Assembly: GCA_965204395.1 (NCBI GenBank)
Contig: OZ241987.1
Coordinates: forward strand, 2,046,001 to 2,110,000
Direction: 5' to 3'
DNA length: 64,000 nucleotides
Origin: Bin87 sp965204395
Lineage (GTDB): Bacteria > Chloroflexota > Dehalococcoidia > Lucifugimonadales > UBA3495
Of this stretch, positions 18,399 through 27,518 are shown in pieces; within the stretch, counting starts at the first letter, position 1, and every line of letters starts with the position of its first letter. The translations under genes were made by a program, and so were the position numbers. The notes beneath the pieces are model-generated. The model searched no databases, was not told the DNA's origin, and worked only from the letters and a program-made list of their open reading frames with translations.

Positions 18399-18905
18399 AT
18401 TGAGACGCCGGAGCAGGCTCGGGAGCGGGCGAAGTATGATCTGCCCCTGGTGGCAATCCTCTCCGATGCAGGGCTTCGGCGGAGTGAGGCGGCGGCACTG
18501 ACCTGGGGTGACGTGCAGCGCTGGGACGACGGCTCCGGCCATATCACCGTGGTGCGCTCCAGGACCGACGCGGAGGCGGTCGGCGCGGTGGTGGGCATCC
18601 CTCCCGCCGCCATGCGCGCATTGGATGCCATCGGGCAGGCAGGGGTTGGTGCTGGGGAGAAAGTGTTCGGGCTGTCGGAGTCCCAGATCGCCCGGTGGGT
18701 GAAGGTCATCGCCAAAGCCGCGGGGCTTTCGGATCGGGAGTTCTTCAGCGGCCACAGCGGGCGCGTCGGCATGGCCCGGGGCATGGCCCAAAACGGCGCC
18801 CCCACCCACGAGATCGAACGCCGGGGCCGCTGGAAAGAGGGCGGCGGCATAGTCAGCCGCTACACCCGCGACGAGTCTGCCGGGTCGGGGCTCAGATCTC
18901 TTTGA
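18399..18905 (+). pseudogene. Tyrosine recombinase, C-terminal catalytic fragment
   Basis: About 165 residues of a phage-type integrase: TPEQARERAKYDLPLVAILSDAG (read from about 18405), the first catalytic Arg in LRRSEAAALTWGDV, the HxxR box as SGHSGRVG, and the tyrosine region IVSRYTRDESA. The N-terminal arm and core-binding domains are missing because the frame joins directly to the nucleotidyltransferase fragment. A product starting at GTG 18450 would lack DNA-binding domains. It looks like a deletion scar of a mobile element. Confidence 0.65.
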
Positions 18906-19242
18906 CTGGCTCGTTTCAGTCACGACTATAAATCTTCGGCTTGGATATTCTTAGCAGGGCGTTGAGAGCGCCGGCGGCACAAATGCCGGGTGGTAGGATG
19001 GACCGCCGCTGGTAGTTCGGGTTTCCATGAGAGGCAAAGCGGCGCGACAGACCACATGTTGATTGCGGAAAGACGTAAATCGTAATCATACTGACATCAA
19101 CTGATACGATAATCGCCACCGATTCCCACGTGATGATGAATATTGCGGCATATTGGCAAGATCATGTGAAAAACAACGTCGCGTTGGCTAGCATGACAGG
19201 GGGGCTATAATTGAAAGCAAATCTGAATCTGAGGTTGAATTT
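18906..19242 (+). promoter_or_regulatory. Upstream region and likely promoter of the glutamine synthetase gene
   Basis: A perfect -10 hexamer TATAAT lies at 19206-19211 with TTGGCT at 19184-19189 as a -35 (16-bp spacer), 31 bp before the ATG. GAGG lies at 19229-19232 as the ribosome site. The rest of this 337-bp gap, which is AT-richer than the surroundings, shows no gene. No clear sigma-54 site was seen. Confidence 0.5.
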
Positions 19243-20262
19243 ATGAGCTACAAAGCAGAATACATTTGGATCGACGGTCAGCAGCCGACGGCCAAGCTTC
19301 GGTCAAAAGCAAAAATCGTTCCCGATGGTGAGGATCCGCCCATTTGGGGTTTCGACGGCTCCAGCACCAACCAGGCGCCGGGCGAAAACTCGGATTGTGT
19401 CCTCAACCCGGTGCTGGCGGTTCCTGACCCCATACGAGGCGGGAACAACAAACTGGTCATGTGCGAAGTCCTGCTCACCGACATGACACCCCACCCATCC
19501 AATACCCGGGCCTCCTGCGCCGCCTCGGCGGAACAATACGCCTCGCTGGACTTCTGGTTTGGCATCGAGCAGGAGTACACCTTTTTTGACGGCGTGAAGC
19601 CGCTGGGCTGGCCGGACAACGGCTTCCCCGCGCCCCAAGGTGGCTACTACTGCGGCGTCGGTTCCGACGAAGTGTTCGGCAGGCCTGTGGTCGAGCAGCA
19701 TATGGATGCCTGCTTGGAGTCCGGGCTAGCTATCTCCGGCATCAACGGCGAGGTGATGCCCGCCCAGTGGGAGTTCCAGATTGGTCCCATCGGCGCCCCC
19801 GCAGTGGGAGACCATCTGTGGTTGGCGCGCTGGTTACTCTACCGCATCGGCGAAGACGTGCTGACCGTCGACGGCCGGCGCGGAATCAGCGCAACCCTCG
19901 ACCCCAAACCCGTGAAGGGCGACTGGAACGGGGCCGGCGCCCACACCAACTTCTCCACCAACGAGATGCGGGAGAACTACGATGCCTGTGTCGCCGCTGC
20001 CGAGGCCCTGCAAACGCGCCATGACCTGCACATCGCCAACTACGGCGACCGCATCGAAGAGCGTCTGACTGGCCTGCATGAGACCTGTTCCTACCGTGAG
20101 TTCCGTTACGGCGTCTCCGACCGGGGCGCGTCGGTCCGCATACCCTGGCAGGTCGCCCGAGACGGCAAGGGTTATATCGAAGACCGGCGTCCTAACGCCA
20201 ATTGTGATCCTTACACCGTCACGCGGTTGATCATCGAAACCGTGGGCGCGGCCACCGCCTAG
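19243..20262 (+). CDS. glnII: Glutamine synthetase type II
   Basis: A 339-aa protein of the compact, eukaryote-like GSII family, which makes glutamine from glutamate, ammonia and ATP in the cytosol as a decamer. Motifs: AEYIWIDGQ at the N-terminus, WGFDGSSTNQA (beta-grasp region), GIEQEYTFF with metal-ligand glutamates, NGEVMPAQWEFQIG (family signature), KGDWNGAGAHTNFST (ATP-binding loop) and RGASVRIPWQVA. Length is normal for GSII. It stands alone between IS-rich blocks and looks intact. A GC-rich inverted repeat follows the stop. Confidence 0.93.
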   Translation: MSYKAEYIWIDGQQPTAKLRSKAKIVPDGEDPPIWGFDGSSTNQAPGENSDCVLNPVLAVPDPIRGGNNKLVMCEVLLTDMTPHPSNTRASCAASAEQYASLDFWFGIEQEYTFFDGVKPLGWPDNGFPAPQGGYYCGVGSDEVFGRPVVEQHMDACLESGLAISGINGEVMPAQWEFQIGPIGAPAVGDHLWLARWLLYRIGEDVLTVDGRRGISATLDPKPVKGDWNGAGAHTNFSTNEMRENYDACVAAAEALQTRHDLHIANYGDRIEERLTGLHETCSYREFRYGVSDRGASVRIPWQVARDGKGYIEDRRPNANCDPYTVTRLIIETVGAATA

Positions 20263-20279
20263 CAGCAAACATTCGCAAG

Positions 20280-20318
20280 ACACGACCCGTCGTTCCGTTA
20301 GGGGCGGCGCGGTCGTGT
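20280..20318 (+). terminator. Stem-loop after glutamine synthetase
   Basis: ACACGACC (20280-20287) pairs with GGTCGTGT (20311-20318). There is no T run after it, so it is either a weak terminator or an mRNA-stabilising stem. Confidence 0.4.
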
Positions 20319-20505
20319 TCGCGTCTCTGAACGGACTTGGCGTATGCCTCCGTTTACTGTGATCTCTCCGTCGACCAACGGAATTGGATTTTGCCGCCGC
20401 CCAGCAGCAGGTCACTGTGGCGCAGCGACCCACACTTGAACGAATTGGGCCGGAGCGCGCGCCAGACGGGTTATTGGTACATGCAGCCAGTGGAAGATCT
20501 CAACG

Positions 20506-20691
20506 ATGCGCGATTATTTCGTTGAACCAAACACGTCGACCTTGCATCAGATGGGCTGCCCGCACTACCGAGGAACGGGCGCATTCTGGTCCCATCTGGG
20601 CAAATTCGCCGTACCTATCCAAGCCATCAATGCCGCCAAAACGATGGGCTACCCCCAGGTGCGCATCTGCCCCAAATGCGCACGTGAGTGA
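20506..20691 (+). CDS. Small putative metal-binding protein
   Basis: A 61-aa protein. Its layout, TLHQMGCPHYRGTG near the N-terminus and AKTMGYPQVRICPKCARE at the C-terminus, resembles the Ada metal-binding-like pattern (HxxxC near the start and GYxxCxxC near the end), which suggests a zinc site of His/Cys ligands. No closer family is recognised and no ribosome site is striking. It lies alone between GSII and an IS5 remnant. It may be a genuine small protein or a fragment. Confidence 0.5.
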   Translation: MRDYFVEPNTSTLHQMGCPHYRGTGAFWSHLGKFAVPIQAINAAKTMGYPQVRICPKCARE

Positions 20692-20766
20692 CCCGCCTCG
20701 GTGGCGACAAACGGCACCTCCCTATGGAGAGCCTGGGTGCGTCCGCTACACTTTTCTCAGGACTGA

Positions 20767-21253
20767 GAGGGTGTGTGACAAATGGGTTCAGGTGGCTTGG
20801 AGGCGTTTGAGCATCAGGTTGACCATGGCAACATGGACCCACGTTTCACTGCTCTCCGTGCGTTCCTCATAGTCTTTGCTCAACCGTCGACATCGGGCCA
20901 TCCAGGCCAAAGTACGCTCCACCCCCACCGTCGGCGCGGCACTTGGAAGTAGTGGCTGTCCGGTTTGCGCTTCACCATGGTGAGCAACCATCCCCCGGTG
21001 GCCCAAGCCCACGACACCAGTCGGCCAGCGTAGCCAGTCCGCCTCAGGCGGACCGTTGACCACCACACGCAGGTTGGTGGTTCTGGGATGGCCTCTGGTG
21101 GCGTCAGGCGGCAACAACAGGGCCAACTCTGCCCACTGGGCGTCCGTCAAATCGCTGGGGTAAGGTTTTCTGCTCATGCCGCCAGCGTATTCAACATCCC
21201 ACCTTCACACCAAGAATCCTCCGCGCCAATTTCGCCAATTGTCACACACCCTC
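20767..21253 (-). mobile_element. IS5-family element, deletion derivative (copy 1)
   Basis: Perfect 15-bp inverted repeats GAGGGTGTGTGACAA at 20767-20781 and, as complement, 21239-21253. At 487 bp it is too short for a full IS5. Its right end abuts an IS21 istA fragment exactly at a codon where the sister IS5 at 34652-35438 carries the remainder of istA. Confidence 0.8.
20788..21177 (-). pseudogene. IS5 transposase with internal deletion
   Basis: A 129-aa product joining the N-terminus of an IS5-type transposase (YPSDLTDAQWAELALLLPP, RTTNLRVVVN) to its C-terminus (GVERTLAWMARCRRLSKDYE, the Y-(2)-R-(3)-E region, and AMVNLMLKRLQAT). The central catalytic part is gone. The peptide GPPEADW after RVVVN comes from the palindrome TCCGCCTCAGGCGGA at 21038-21052. 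Confidence 0.8.
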
Positions 21254-22497
21254 TAACCGTGGCGGTCTGCCTTCGATGCGGCGCAGCAGCAGGTGCCTCA
21301 CGGTGTCGAAACTGATAACGCCCAATTGCAGGGCGTCCCTCCCGGCGTGGCGGACTTCCTGGTCAGAGAAGTTCTCCGTGAGCCTGCACACCTGCACGAA
21401 TTCCCGCTTGCCACGCTGGCCCATGTGCGCCTCCAACAGACGGCGCAGCGTTTGGTACTCTTCGGGAAGTCGCGACCCTTGCAGGGGTGCGGCCTGATCC
21501 AGAGCCGCCGTCTTCTGCTCCAACAGTGGCACGTAGTGGATAGGGTCGAAGACGAAGCCATCCCTCTCATACGAGCGGCGATGCATCCAGGTCTCGCTCC
21601 ATGCGTTGGCCGATGGTCTCGGCGTGTCCTCGCAAGTGAGCGTGCATGCGCTCCAGGTACTTCTCTTCCAGGTGAGCATTCAGCGCTTCGAAACTCTCGA
21701 AGGATGGTATTGGCACCAGGAAGTTGCGGCGCACGTAGCCCACCATGCCTCCACCTTATTTTGTCGTTGCCCTCGCCGGGACGACCGAAACGGTCTTCGA
21801 ACAGGTAGTGGCACTGCTGCTCGGTGAACGCACGGGTGCACTTGCGCCTCCGTCGCCCAGGATCCTGGCCACCGCCAGTCCGCCTTTGGCGGATCGTACA
21901 GGATGCTCTGGGGCACTCCGCCCAGAAGGCAAACGCGGCCAATAGCCTTTCAGAAACGCCTCGGTGGTCTCAGCGGAATAAGCCTTTACGAAGCAACCGT
22001 CGCTGTGGGGTCGGTCCAGGACGAAGTAGTGGGCCCTGCGCTCCACACCGCCGATGACCGCCAGCGCTTCCTCGAAATCACACTGGGCGTGGCCCGGCAG
22101 GTGCGACAACGGCACAAACAGTTCCTTGGTCTGCCGCCCTGCTTCCCTACGTAGTCCTTGACTATGGCGTATTGGCCCTCGAACCCGTACTCGTCCCGCA
22201 GCCGCTCGAAGATTAGTTTGGCGGTGTGCCGCTGTTGCCGCGGGATCTTACCATCGCCGTCCAGGATGGCGTCAATCACCACGGTGAAGAGCTCAAGCTT
22301 GGGCTTGGGGGCGCATCCTTTCGTCGGTAGCCGGTCGGAACCGAGTAGGCCAGCATTTTGCGCACCGTGTCCCGGTGCAGGCCGAACATCCGGGACGCTT
22401 CCCGAACGCTCATCCTTTCCACCATGCAGGCCCAGGGCACGCGCAGGTACATATCGACTGTATATATCCATCGTACCCTCCAAAGGCTGATGATCAA
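21254..22497 (-). pseudogene. IS21 istA transposase, 5' part, frameshifted
   Basis: IstA readable in several frames: the N-terminal helix-turn-helix MSVREASRMFGLHRDTVRKMLAYSVP (from about 22497), then RHTAKLIFERLRDEYGFEG, SHLPGHAQCDFEEALAVIGGV (catalytic region), HSDGCFVKAYSAETTEAF, and C-terminal HYVPLLEQKTAALDQAAPLQG with AHMGQRGKREFVQV. It stops at RIEGRPPRL at the IS5 boundary. The palindrome TCCGCCTTTGGCGGA at 21879-21893 replaces about 10 bp after QSILYD and shifts the frame. Confidence 0.85.
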
Positions 22498-22721
22498 CCT
22501 TACGGAAGGCCTCGGACGGTACGGTTTTCCTCCGCCGTCACCCGACGGTAGACCAGCCCGCCTGACCCACTTTACCGCCGCCCTTTACCATGCAGGAGTG
22601 TCAGTGGAGGTCAAACATGTGGCTTACTTGGAAAGACGGATTTCGTAACTCGTAACAGCATATTCTGCTGCAAGCCAGAGTAATTTTTAGTTTTGCAAAT
22701 TGATTTTAGCATCATCAGGTA

Positions 22722-22775
22722 TTGACAAGCCTTCTTTCGGAACGTATAGATATTGATTATCCCTATTAGGGAGGG
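22722..22775 (+). promoter_or_regulatory. Promoter and possible operator of the peptide-type ABC operon
   Basis: TTGACA (22722-22727) and TATAGA (22745-22750) are separated by exactly 17 bp. Downstream lies a perfect dyad, TCCCTATTAGGGA (22760-22772), overlapping the ribosome site AGGGAGGG (22768-22775), 6 bp before the ATG. A repressor bound to the dyad would block transcription or translation; that is inference. Confidence 0.6.
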
Positions 22776-22781
22776 TCAGAA

Positions 22782-24527
22782 ATGCGACACCTTAGATTCG
22801 TTGGGCCAGTATACCGATACGCCTTCGTGTTCCTTGCCCTGTCTATCATAGCCTGCGGCACCACGGCTCCAGCGGAAGACACTGCCACCTCTCCGGCAGC
22901 CCAACCTGCTGCCACGACGCCTCCCCAAGCTCCCATGACCGAACCGACCTCCGTACCCCAGGCCCAACCTGAGGCGACGCCTGAACCTGTAGCGGTGGGT
23001 AAGTCCGGCGGTGTCGTGCCGATGCAAAAACATGCTGCTCCCAGGCGCATCGATCCCCATCCGTCCGGCTCCGGTATCGACATGTCAGAGGCCACTCTCC
23101 TCTATAACGGGCTGGTCAAATACAACGATATCGGAGACGTAAAACAGATCATCGGCGACCTCGCCACGCATTGGGACGTCAGTGACGACGGTTTGACTTA
23201 CACGTTTTTCATTCCGGAGGGCGTACAGTGGACCGATGGTACTCCGCTGACCGCAGCTGACGTAGTCTTCAGTTTGGATCGCATGGTCCAAGAGGGAGAG
23301 AGCCGGCCCAGGGCTGGCGCCCTCCGCACGTATTACACTAGCTCCGAGGCCATCGATCCGCAGTCCATTGCTGTAAACCTGAAGTTTCCGGCCGCCGCCT
23401 TCCTGCCGGCCTTGGGAATTGACTACATGAAGGTTGTCCCCAAGCATGTGGTGGAGGCGGGGACCGAAATCGGTGATGTAGCGCCGCAGGTCGGTTCGGG
23501 GCCTTACGAGATGGTCGAATACCGGAAGGGTGACCTAATCGAATACAAGAGGAACGAAGACTATTTCAAGGACGGACTCCCTCTTCTGGACGGGATCATC
23601 AAGTACGTGATCACCGACAAGGGCCGGACTAAGGCAGGCTTCGAGACCAAGCAGCTATTGATGGCCACGGTAGGGTTTACCGGCATGAACGTCCAGGACT
23701 ACTTGAACTTGCAGGAGAGCGCAGGGGACCATCTGACCGTTCACTTTATGAACGACTTTCTGGCTATCGGGCTGATGCTCAATACCACCATCCCGCCCTA
23801 CGACAATCCCAAGGTGAGGAGGGCCCTATTCCTAGCGGTGGACCGCCAGGCGCAGGTCGACGCCTTCGGATTCGGCAAAGGGTCGATCCACGGACCGCTG
23901 CCGTCTTGGCTCTGGTTCGGAATGCCCGAGGATGAACTGCTGGAGGTACCTGGTTTCCGTCAGACTGCCGACGGAAAGAAAGATCCGCAGGATCTTGAAA
24001 TGGCGAAGCAACTGCTGGCCGAAGCCGGCTACCCCGACGGGTTTGACGCCACTATCACCGTCCGACAGACCGGGATTTACGCCGACCAGGCCGCGCTTCT
24101 TAAGGACCAATTCCGCGAGATCGGCATAGACATCACAACTCGCCCTATGGAGAGCACAGCGGGCATCGCCGCCTTCCTGGCCTTGGACTTTGAAATGGGC
24201 ATCCAAGGCACCGGGTTCGCCTTCCATGACCCGGACCAGATACTGGCAGGACTGTACCTGCCACGAGGCGCCCGCAATTACCCAGGTTGGGAGCATCCCA
24301 AGATTACTGAACTCTACGACGAGCAGGCCCGTGCCACAGACCAGACCCAGCGCGGGGAAATCATATCCGAGATCGAGCAGATACTGCTCTACGACGACAA
24401 CCACTGGGTCGGATTGCTCTGGGACAACTTTGGCTGGCCTGTCAGCAAACAGATCCAAGACTTCTACGTGCCCTCCACAGTGGCTTCCACCGGGATGATG
24501 TGGGAGCGCATCTGGCTGGACCAATAG
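22782..24527 (+). CDS. ABC transporter substrate-binding lipoprotein, family 5 (peptide/nickel type)
   Basis: A 581-aa extracellular solute-binding protein: signal peptide with lipobox IIACG, a Pro/Thr/Ala linker to about residue 75, then an SBP family 5 domain. Family features are GLVKYNDIGDVKQIIGDLATHWDVSDDGLTYTFF split over the first lobe, VQWTDGTPLTAADVVFSLDRM, and KVRRALFLAVDRQ. It captures oligopeptides or similar ligands outside the membrane. First gene of an operon with two permeases; no ATPase gene follows, so ATPases must be shared from elsewhere. Confidence 0.9.
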   Translation: MRHLRFVGPVYRYAFVFLALSIIACGTTAPAEDTATSPAAQPAATTPPQAPMTEPTSVPQAQPEATPEPVAVGKSGGVVPMQKHAAPRRIDPHPSGSGIDMSEATLLYNGLVKYNDIGDVKQIIGDLATHWDVSDDGLTYTFFIPEGVQWTDGTPLTAADVVFSLDRMVQEGESRPRAGALRTYYTSSEAIDPQSIAVNLKFPAAAFLPALGIDYMKVVPKHVVEAGTEIGDVAPQVGSGPYEMVEYRKGDLIEYKRNEDYFKDGLPLLDGIIKYVITDKGRTKAGFETKQLLMATVGFTGMNVQDYLNLQESAGDHLTVHFMNDFLAIGLMLNTTIPPYDNPKVRRALFLAVDRQAQVDAFGFGKGSIHGPLPSWLWFGMPEDELLEVPGFRQTADGKKDPQDLEMAKQLLAEAGYPDGFDATITVRQTGIYADQAALLKDQFREIGIDITTRPMESTAGIAAFLALDFEMGIQGTGFAFHDPDQILAGLYLPRGARNYPGWEHPKITELYDEQARATDQTQRGEIISEIEQILLYDDNHWVGLLWDNFGWPVSKQIQDFYVPSTVASTGMMWERIWLDQ

Positions 24528-24600
24528 CCGGGGCAGCCGGTCAGCAACGGGAGAACGGCCCTGAAATGGCCGCCGCCCGGAGCGGACCGAAGGAGAAGTT

Positions 24601-25560
24601 ATGGGACGCTACTTGGCAAAACGCGTATCCTTGTTCATCCCGACCATATTGCTGGTCTCCGTCCTTGTGTTCCTGATTATGAACATCATCCCCGGCGACC
24701 CGGCGATGATGATACTGATGGGGGAGCAAGGGGAGCGGGATTTCACCCAAGAACAGATCGACGCACTTCGTCACAAGCTGGGCACCGACCGGCCCTTGCC
24801 GGTGCAGTACGGTTCTTGGGTGTGGAACATGGCCCAGGGCGACTTCGGAACGTCCATGTTCTACGATGAGCCGGTATGGGACGAGTTGAAGGAGCGCTTC
24901 CCCACGACCCTGGAGCTGGTATTTCTGGCCTTCATCATCAGTTTCGGCTTGGCCCTGCCCTTGGGCGTCCTGTCGGCGGTCAAGCAGGACACTCCGATCG
25001 ACTACATCGGCCGTCTTTTGAGCATCAGCGGCATCGCCCTACCCACATTCTGGCTGGGGATCATGGTGGTCATGTTCCTGGTGTGGCTCTTCGACTGGGC
25101 CCCGCCGCTGGGCTACGCCAAGCTGTGGGAGGACCCACTCAAAAACCTCTCGCAGATGATCTTTCCCGCACTGGTTCTGGGCTTCTACAACATGGCCTTC
25201 ATTGCCCGTGTGACCCGCTCTGCCATGCTGGACGTGATGCGGGAAGACTTTATCCGCACCGCTCGCTCCAAGGGTCTTTGGGAAGTGACGGTCATATCCC
25301 GCCACGCCCTCAAGAATGCCTTCGCTCCGGTCCTTACCGTCTCCGGCTGGCAAATCGGACGGCTCATCGGTGGTACGGTCATCATCGAGAGTATCTTCCT
25401 GGTGCCAGGCGTGGGCCGCACCTTAATCGACGCCATCTTCCACCGGGACTTCACCATGGTGCAGGCGGTGGTCTTCCTGGTGGCTTTCGGGGTCCTCCTA
25501 CTCAACCTGATAATCGACATGGTCTATGCCTGGCTGGACCCGAGAATCCGATACTCTTAG
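24601..25560 (+). CDS. ABC transporter permease, DppB/OppB type
   Basis: A 319-aa inner-membrane permease with an N-terminal helix (LFIPTILLVSVLVFLIMNIIPGDPA) typical of the DppB branch and a BPD_transp_1 core. The EAA loop is visible around FIRTARSKGLWEVTVISRHALKNAF, which contacts the ATPase. It forms a heterodimer with the next gene product. The 73-bp gap after the binding-protein gene holds a GGAGAAG ribosome site and no terminator. Confidence 0.9.
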   Translation: MGRYLAKRVSLFIPTILLVSVLVFLIMNIIPGDPAMMILMGEQGERDFTQEQIDALRHKLGTDRPLPVQYGSWVWNMAQGDFGTSMFYDEPVWDELKERFPTTLELVFLAFIISFGLALPLGVLSAVKQDTPIDYIGRLLSISGIALPTFWLGIMVVMFLVWLFDWAPPLGYAKLWEDPLKNLSQMIFPALVLGFYNMAFIARVTRSAMLDVMREDFIRTARSKGLWEVTVISRHALKNAFAPVLTVSGWQIGRLIGGTVIIESIFLVPGVGRTLIDAIFHRDFTMVQAVVFLVAFGVLLLNLIIDMVYAWLDPRIRYS

Positions 25561-25578
25561 GCGGGCGTTGGAAAAACG

Positions 25579-26487
25579 ATGAATATTCAAAGAGCCTCGA
25601 CATCGGTTATGGACCGGGGCATTATCCGGAGGTTGTGGTCTGGCCCGTCCCGTGAGATCTCCGGCTTCGCCAAGAAGAAGCCGTTGGGAGCCATCGGGGG
25701 CGTGATCGTGGCCTTGACGGTATTGGCGGCAATATTTGCGCCGGTCATAGCGCCTTCCGACCCCTACAAGGTGAACCCCGCCGAGATTTTCGCCTCGCCC
25801 AGTGCGAGCGCACTAGTCGGAACGGACCAGGTAGGGCGGGATGTGTTCAGCCGTCTGATTTACGGCGCGCGGATTTCGCTGTTTGTAGGGATTGTCAGCG
25901 TCGGCATTGGTGCGACCGTCGGGGCCGTTGTTGGCGTGGTCAGCGCCTACTTCGGCCGCTACACCGACCTAGTGATACAGAGAGTACTGGATGCCCTGAT
26001 TGCTTTTCCTGGCATCGTGCTTGCGTTGGGCATCATGGCGGCCTTGGGCAAAGCCTCCCTGATCAATGTCATTCTCGCCCTCACCATCGTGTTCGCCCCA
26101 GGGGCGGCCAGAACCATCCGCTCCCGGGCGCTGACCCTACAAGAGATGGACTTCGTCCTGGCTGCCCGGGCGGTAGGAGCTTCGGACTGGCGGATCATCT
26201 TTCGCCACATCATCCCCAACTGCGTGTCGCTCTATATAGTGTTCTTCAGCATCACCGTGGGCTTTGCCATCGTGGTTGAAGCGTCGCTTAGCTTCCTCGG
26301 CGTGGGGACTCCGCCGGAAGTGCCGTCCTGGGGCGGCATGTTGAGCCTGGCAGCCACCAACTACATTGGCATTGCGCCCTTGCTGGCCATACTGCCCGGG
26401 GTCGCCATCGCCTTGGTCGTGTTCGGCTTCAACCTCCTCGGCGACGGTTTGCGGGATGTGCTGGACCCGAGGCTGAGAGGGACGTAG
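25579..26487 (+). CDS. ABC transporter permease, DppC/OppC type
   Basis: A 302-aa permease with the extra N-terminal OppC_N helix (AIGGVIVALTVLAAIFAPVIAP), the GTDQVGRDVFSRLIYGARISL motif typical of DppC, and an EAA loop in DFVLAARAVGASDWRIIFRHIIPN. It pairs with the DppB-type permease ending 18 bp upstream. The operon ends here without DppD/DppF ATPases. Confidence 0.9.
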   Translation: MNIQRASTSVMDRGIIRRLWSGPSREISGFAKKKPLGAIGGVIVALTVLAAIFAPVIAPSDPYKVNPAEIFASPSASALVGTDQVGRDVFSRLIYGARISLFVGIVSVGIGATVGAVVGVVSAYFGRYTDLVIQRVLDALIAFPGIVLALGIMAALGKASLINVILALTIVFAPGAARTIRSRALTLQEMDFVLAARAVGASDWRIIFRHIIPNCVSLYIVFFSITVGFAIVVEASLSFLGVGTPPEVPSWGGMLSLAATNYIGIAPLLAILPGVAIALVVFGFNLLGDGLRDVLDPRLRGT

Positions 26488-27024
26488 AAGGGATATGCCG
26501 CGGTCCACGCTTCCCGGCTATTCCGGTGCCGGTGCAATTTGGGCCAAGCTGCTGTTCGGCGGACTCTGTGTTCCGCAGTAACTTGGTTGATGACTTCGTT
26601 TGGGACGGTTAGGTAGCGGTGGTCTTCTCCTCAGTCGTTGTGCTGCTCGGCCAACTGTCAAGCAACTGTCTTGAAAGTCAAAAGGTGAACCATGCTCATG
26701 TAGTGGCAGTCGCCCGAGGCCTGGGTTGCGACGGCTGAGCAGCGGAGTACGATGCCGACCTACACAAGGCTATAAGTACGTTTCGGCTGATAGATCTTTG
26801 CTGCATGCCAATAGCAGGTTTTGAACGGACATCTGCCTTCCTGTTGTGATCCACTCGACACCTGTTGCGCCTACCGGCTATTTCTGTCTGGTTGAACCAT
26901 CTTGGTTCGCCCAACCTCCATTACGTAGATCGGTAAACCCTCGCGTCATCGCCGAGGCCGTCCCCGGTATCGGCGCCGTTACCGTCGTCGATCAGCGGTA
27001 ACGCTCTCCCGAGCATAGAAGCGG
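26488..27024. other. Non-coding stretch after the ABC operon
   Basis: A 537-bp gap. Just before the ASCH gene, the + strand reads VIAEAVPGIGAVTVVDQR and a stop at about 26943-27001, which could be the tail of a lost gene. Otherwise no gene, repeat or terminator was recognised. Confidence 0.4.
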
Positions 27025-27492
27025 ATGTACGCCATCACCCTGCACCAACCTTGGGCCACGCTGATTACCCTGGGATTGAAGAACGTGGAGACCAGGTCCT
27101 GGCCGGCGCCGGAGCGGCTGCTGGGGCAGGTCATCGCCGTCCACGCCGGCAAGCTGGTGGTGCGGCAGCCGGGCGAATGCATTGAGCGGGAACTTCGGGA
27201 CCGCGTAGGGGAGGAATGGATCCGGACCATTCCCACCGGCGCGGTGTTGGTCACCGCCACCTTGGCCGGCATGGCCCGGGTGAAGTACGTGGACCTGACC
27301 AGTGGCCAGGCGGTGCATGACGACGGCACCGAGATGGGCTGCGCCGTAGGGGTGACGCGAACCGAGATCGATCCCTGGGGCGACTTCAGCACCGACCGCT
27401 GGCTGTGGTTCCTGGCCGACGTGGAGGCGTTGCCGGAGCCGATCCCTGCCGTCGGCCGGCAGTCCCTCTGGCGCTGGGACGCTGGTGATTAG
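27025..27492 (+). CDS. ASCH-domain protein
   Basis: A 155-aa protein opening with ITLHQPWATLITLGLKNVETRSWP, the ASCH/PUA-like start where the Trp and the following Lys/Glu/Arg line a nucleic-acid binding groove. GQVIAVHAGK and TGAVLVTATL follow as the beta-barrel strands. ASCH domains bind RNA or modified nucleotides, and some act as nucleases or RNA-linked regulators. It converges on the SbcC-like gene with only 26 bp between stops; any functional link to that pair is conjecture. Confidence 0.8.
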   Translation: MYAITLHQPWATLITLGLKNVETRSWPAPERLLGQVIAVHAGKLVVRQPGECIERELRDRVGEEWIRTIPTGAVLVTATLAGMARVKYVDLTSGQAVHDDGTEMGCAVGVTRTEIDPWGDFSTDRWLWFLADVEALPEPIPAVGRQSLWRWDAGD

Positions 27493-27518
27493 CGTTGGGA
27501 CATGACCCCGGAACAGGC

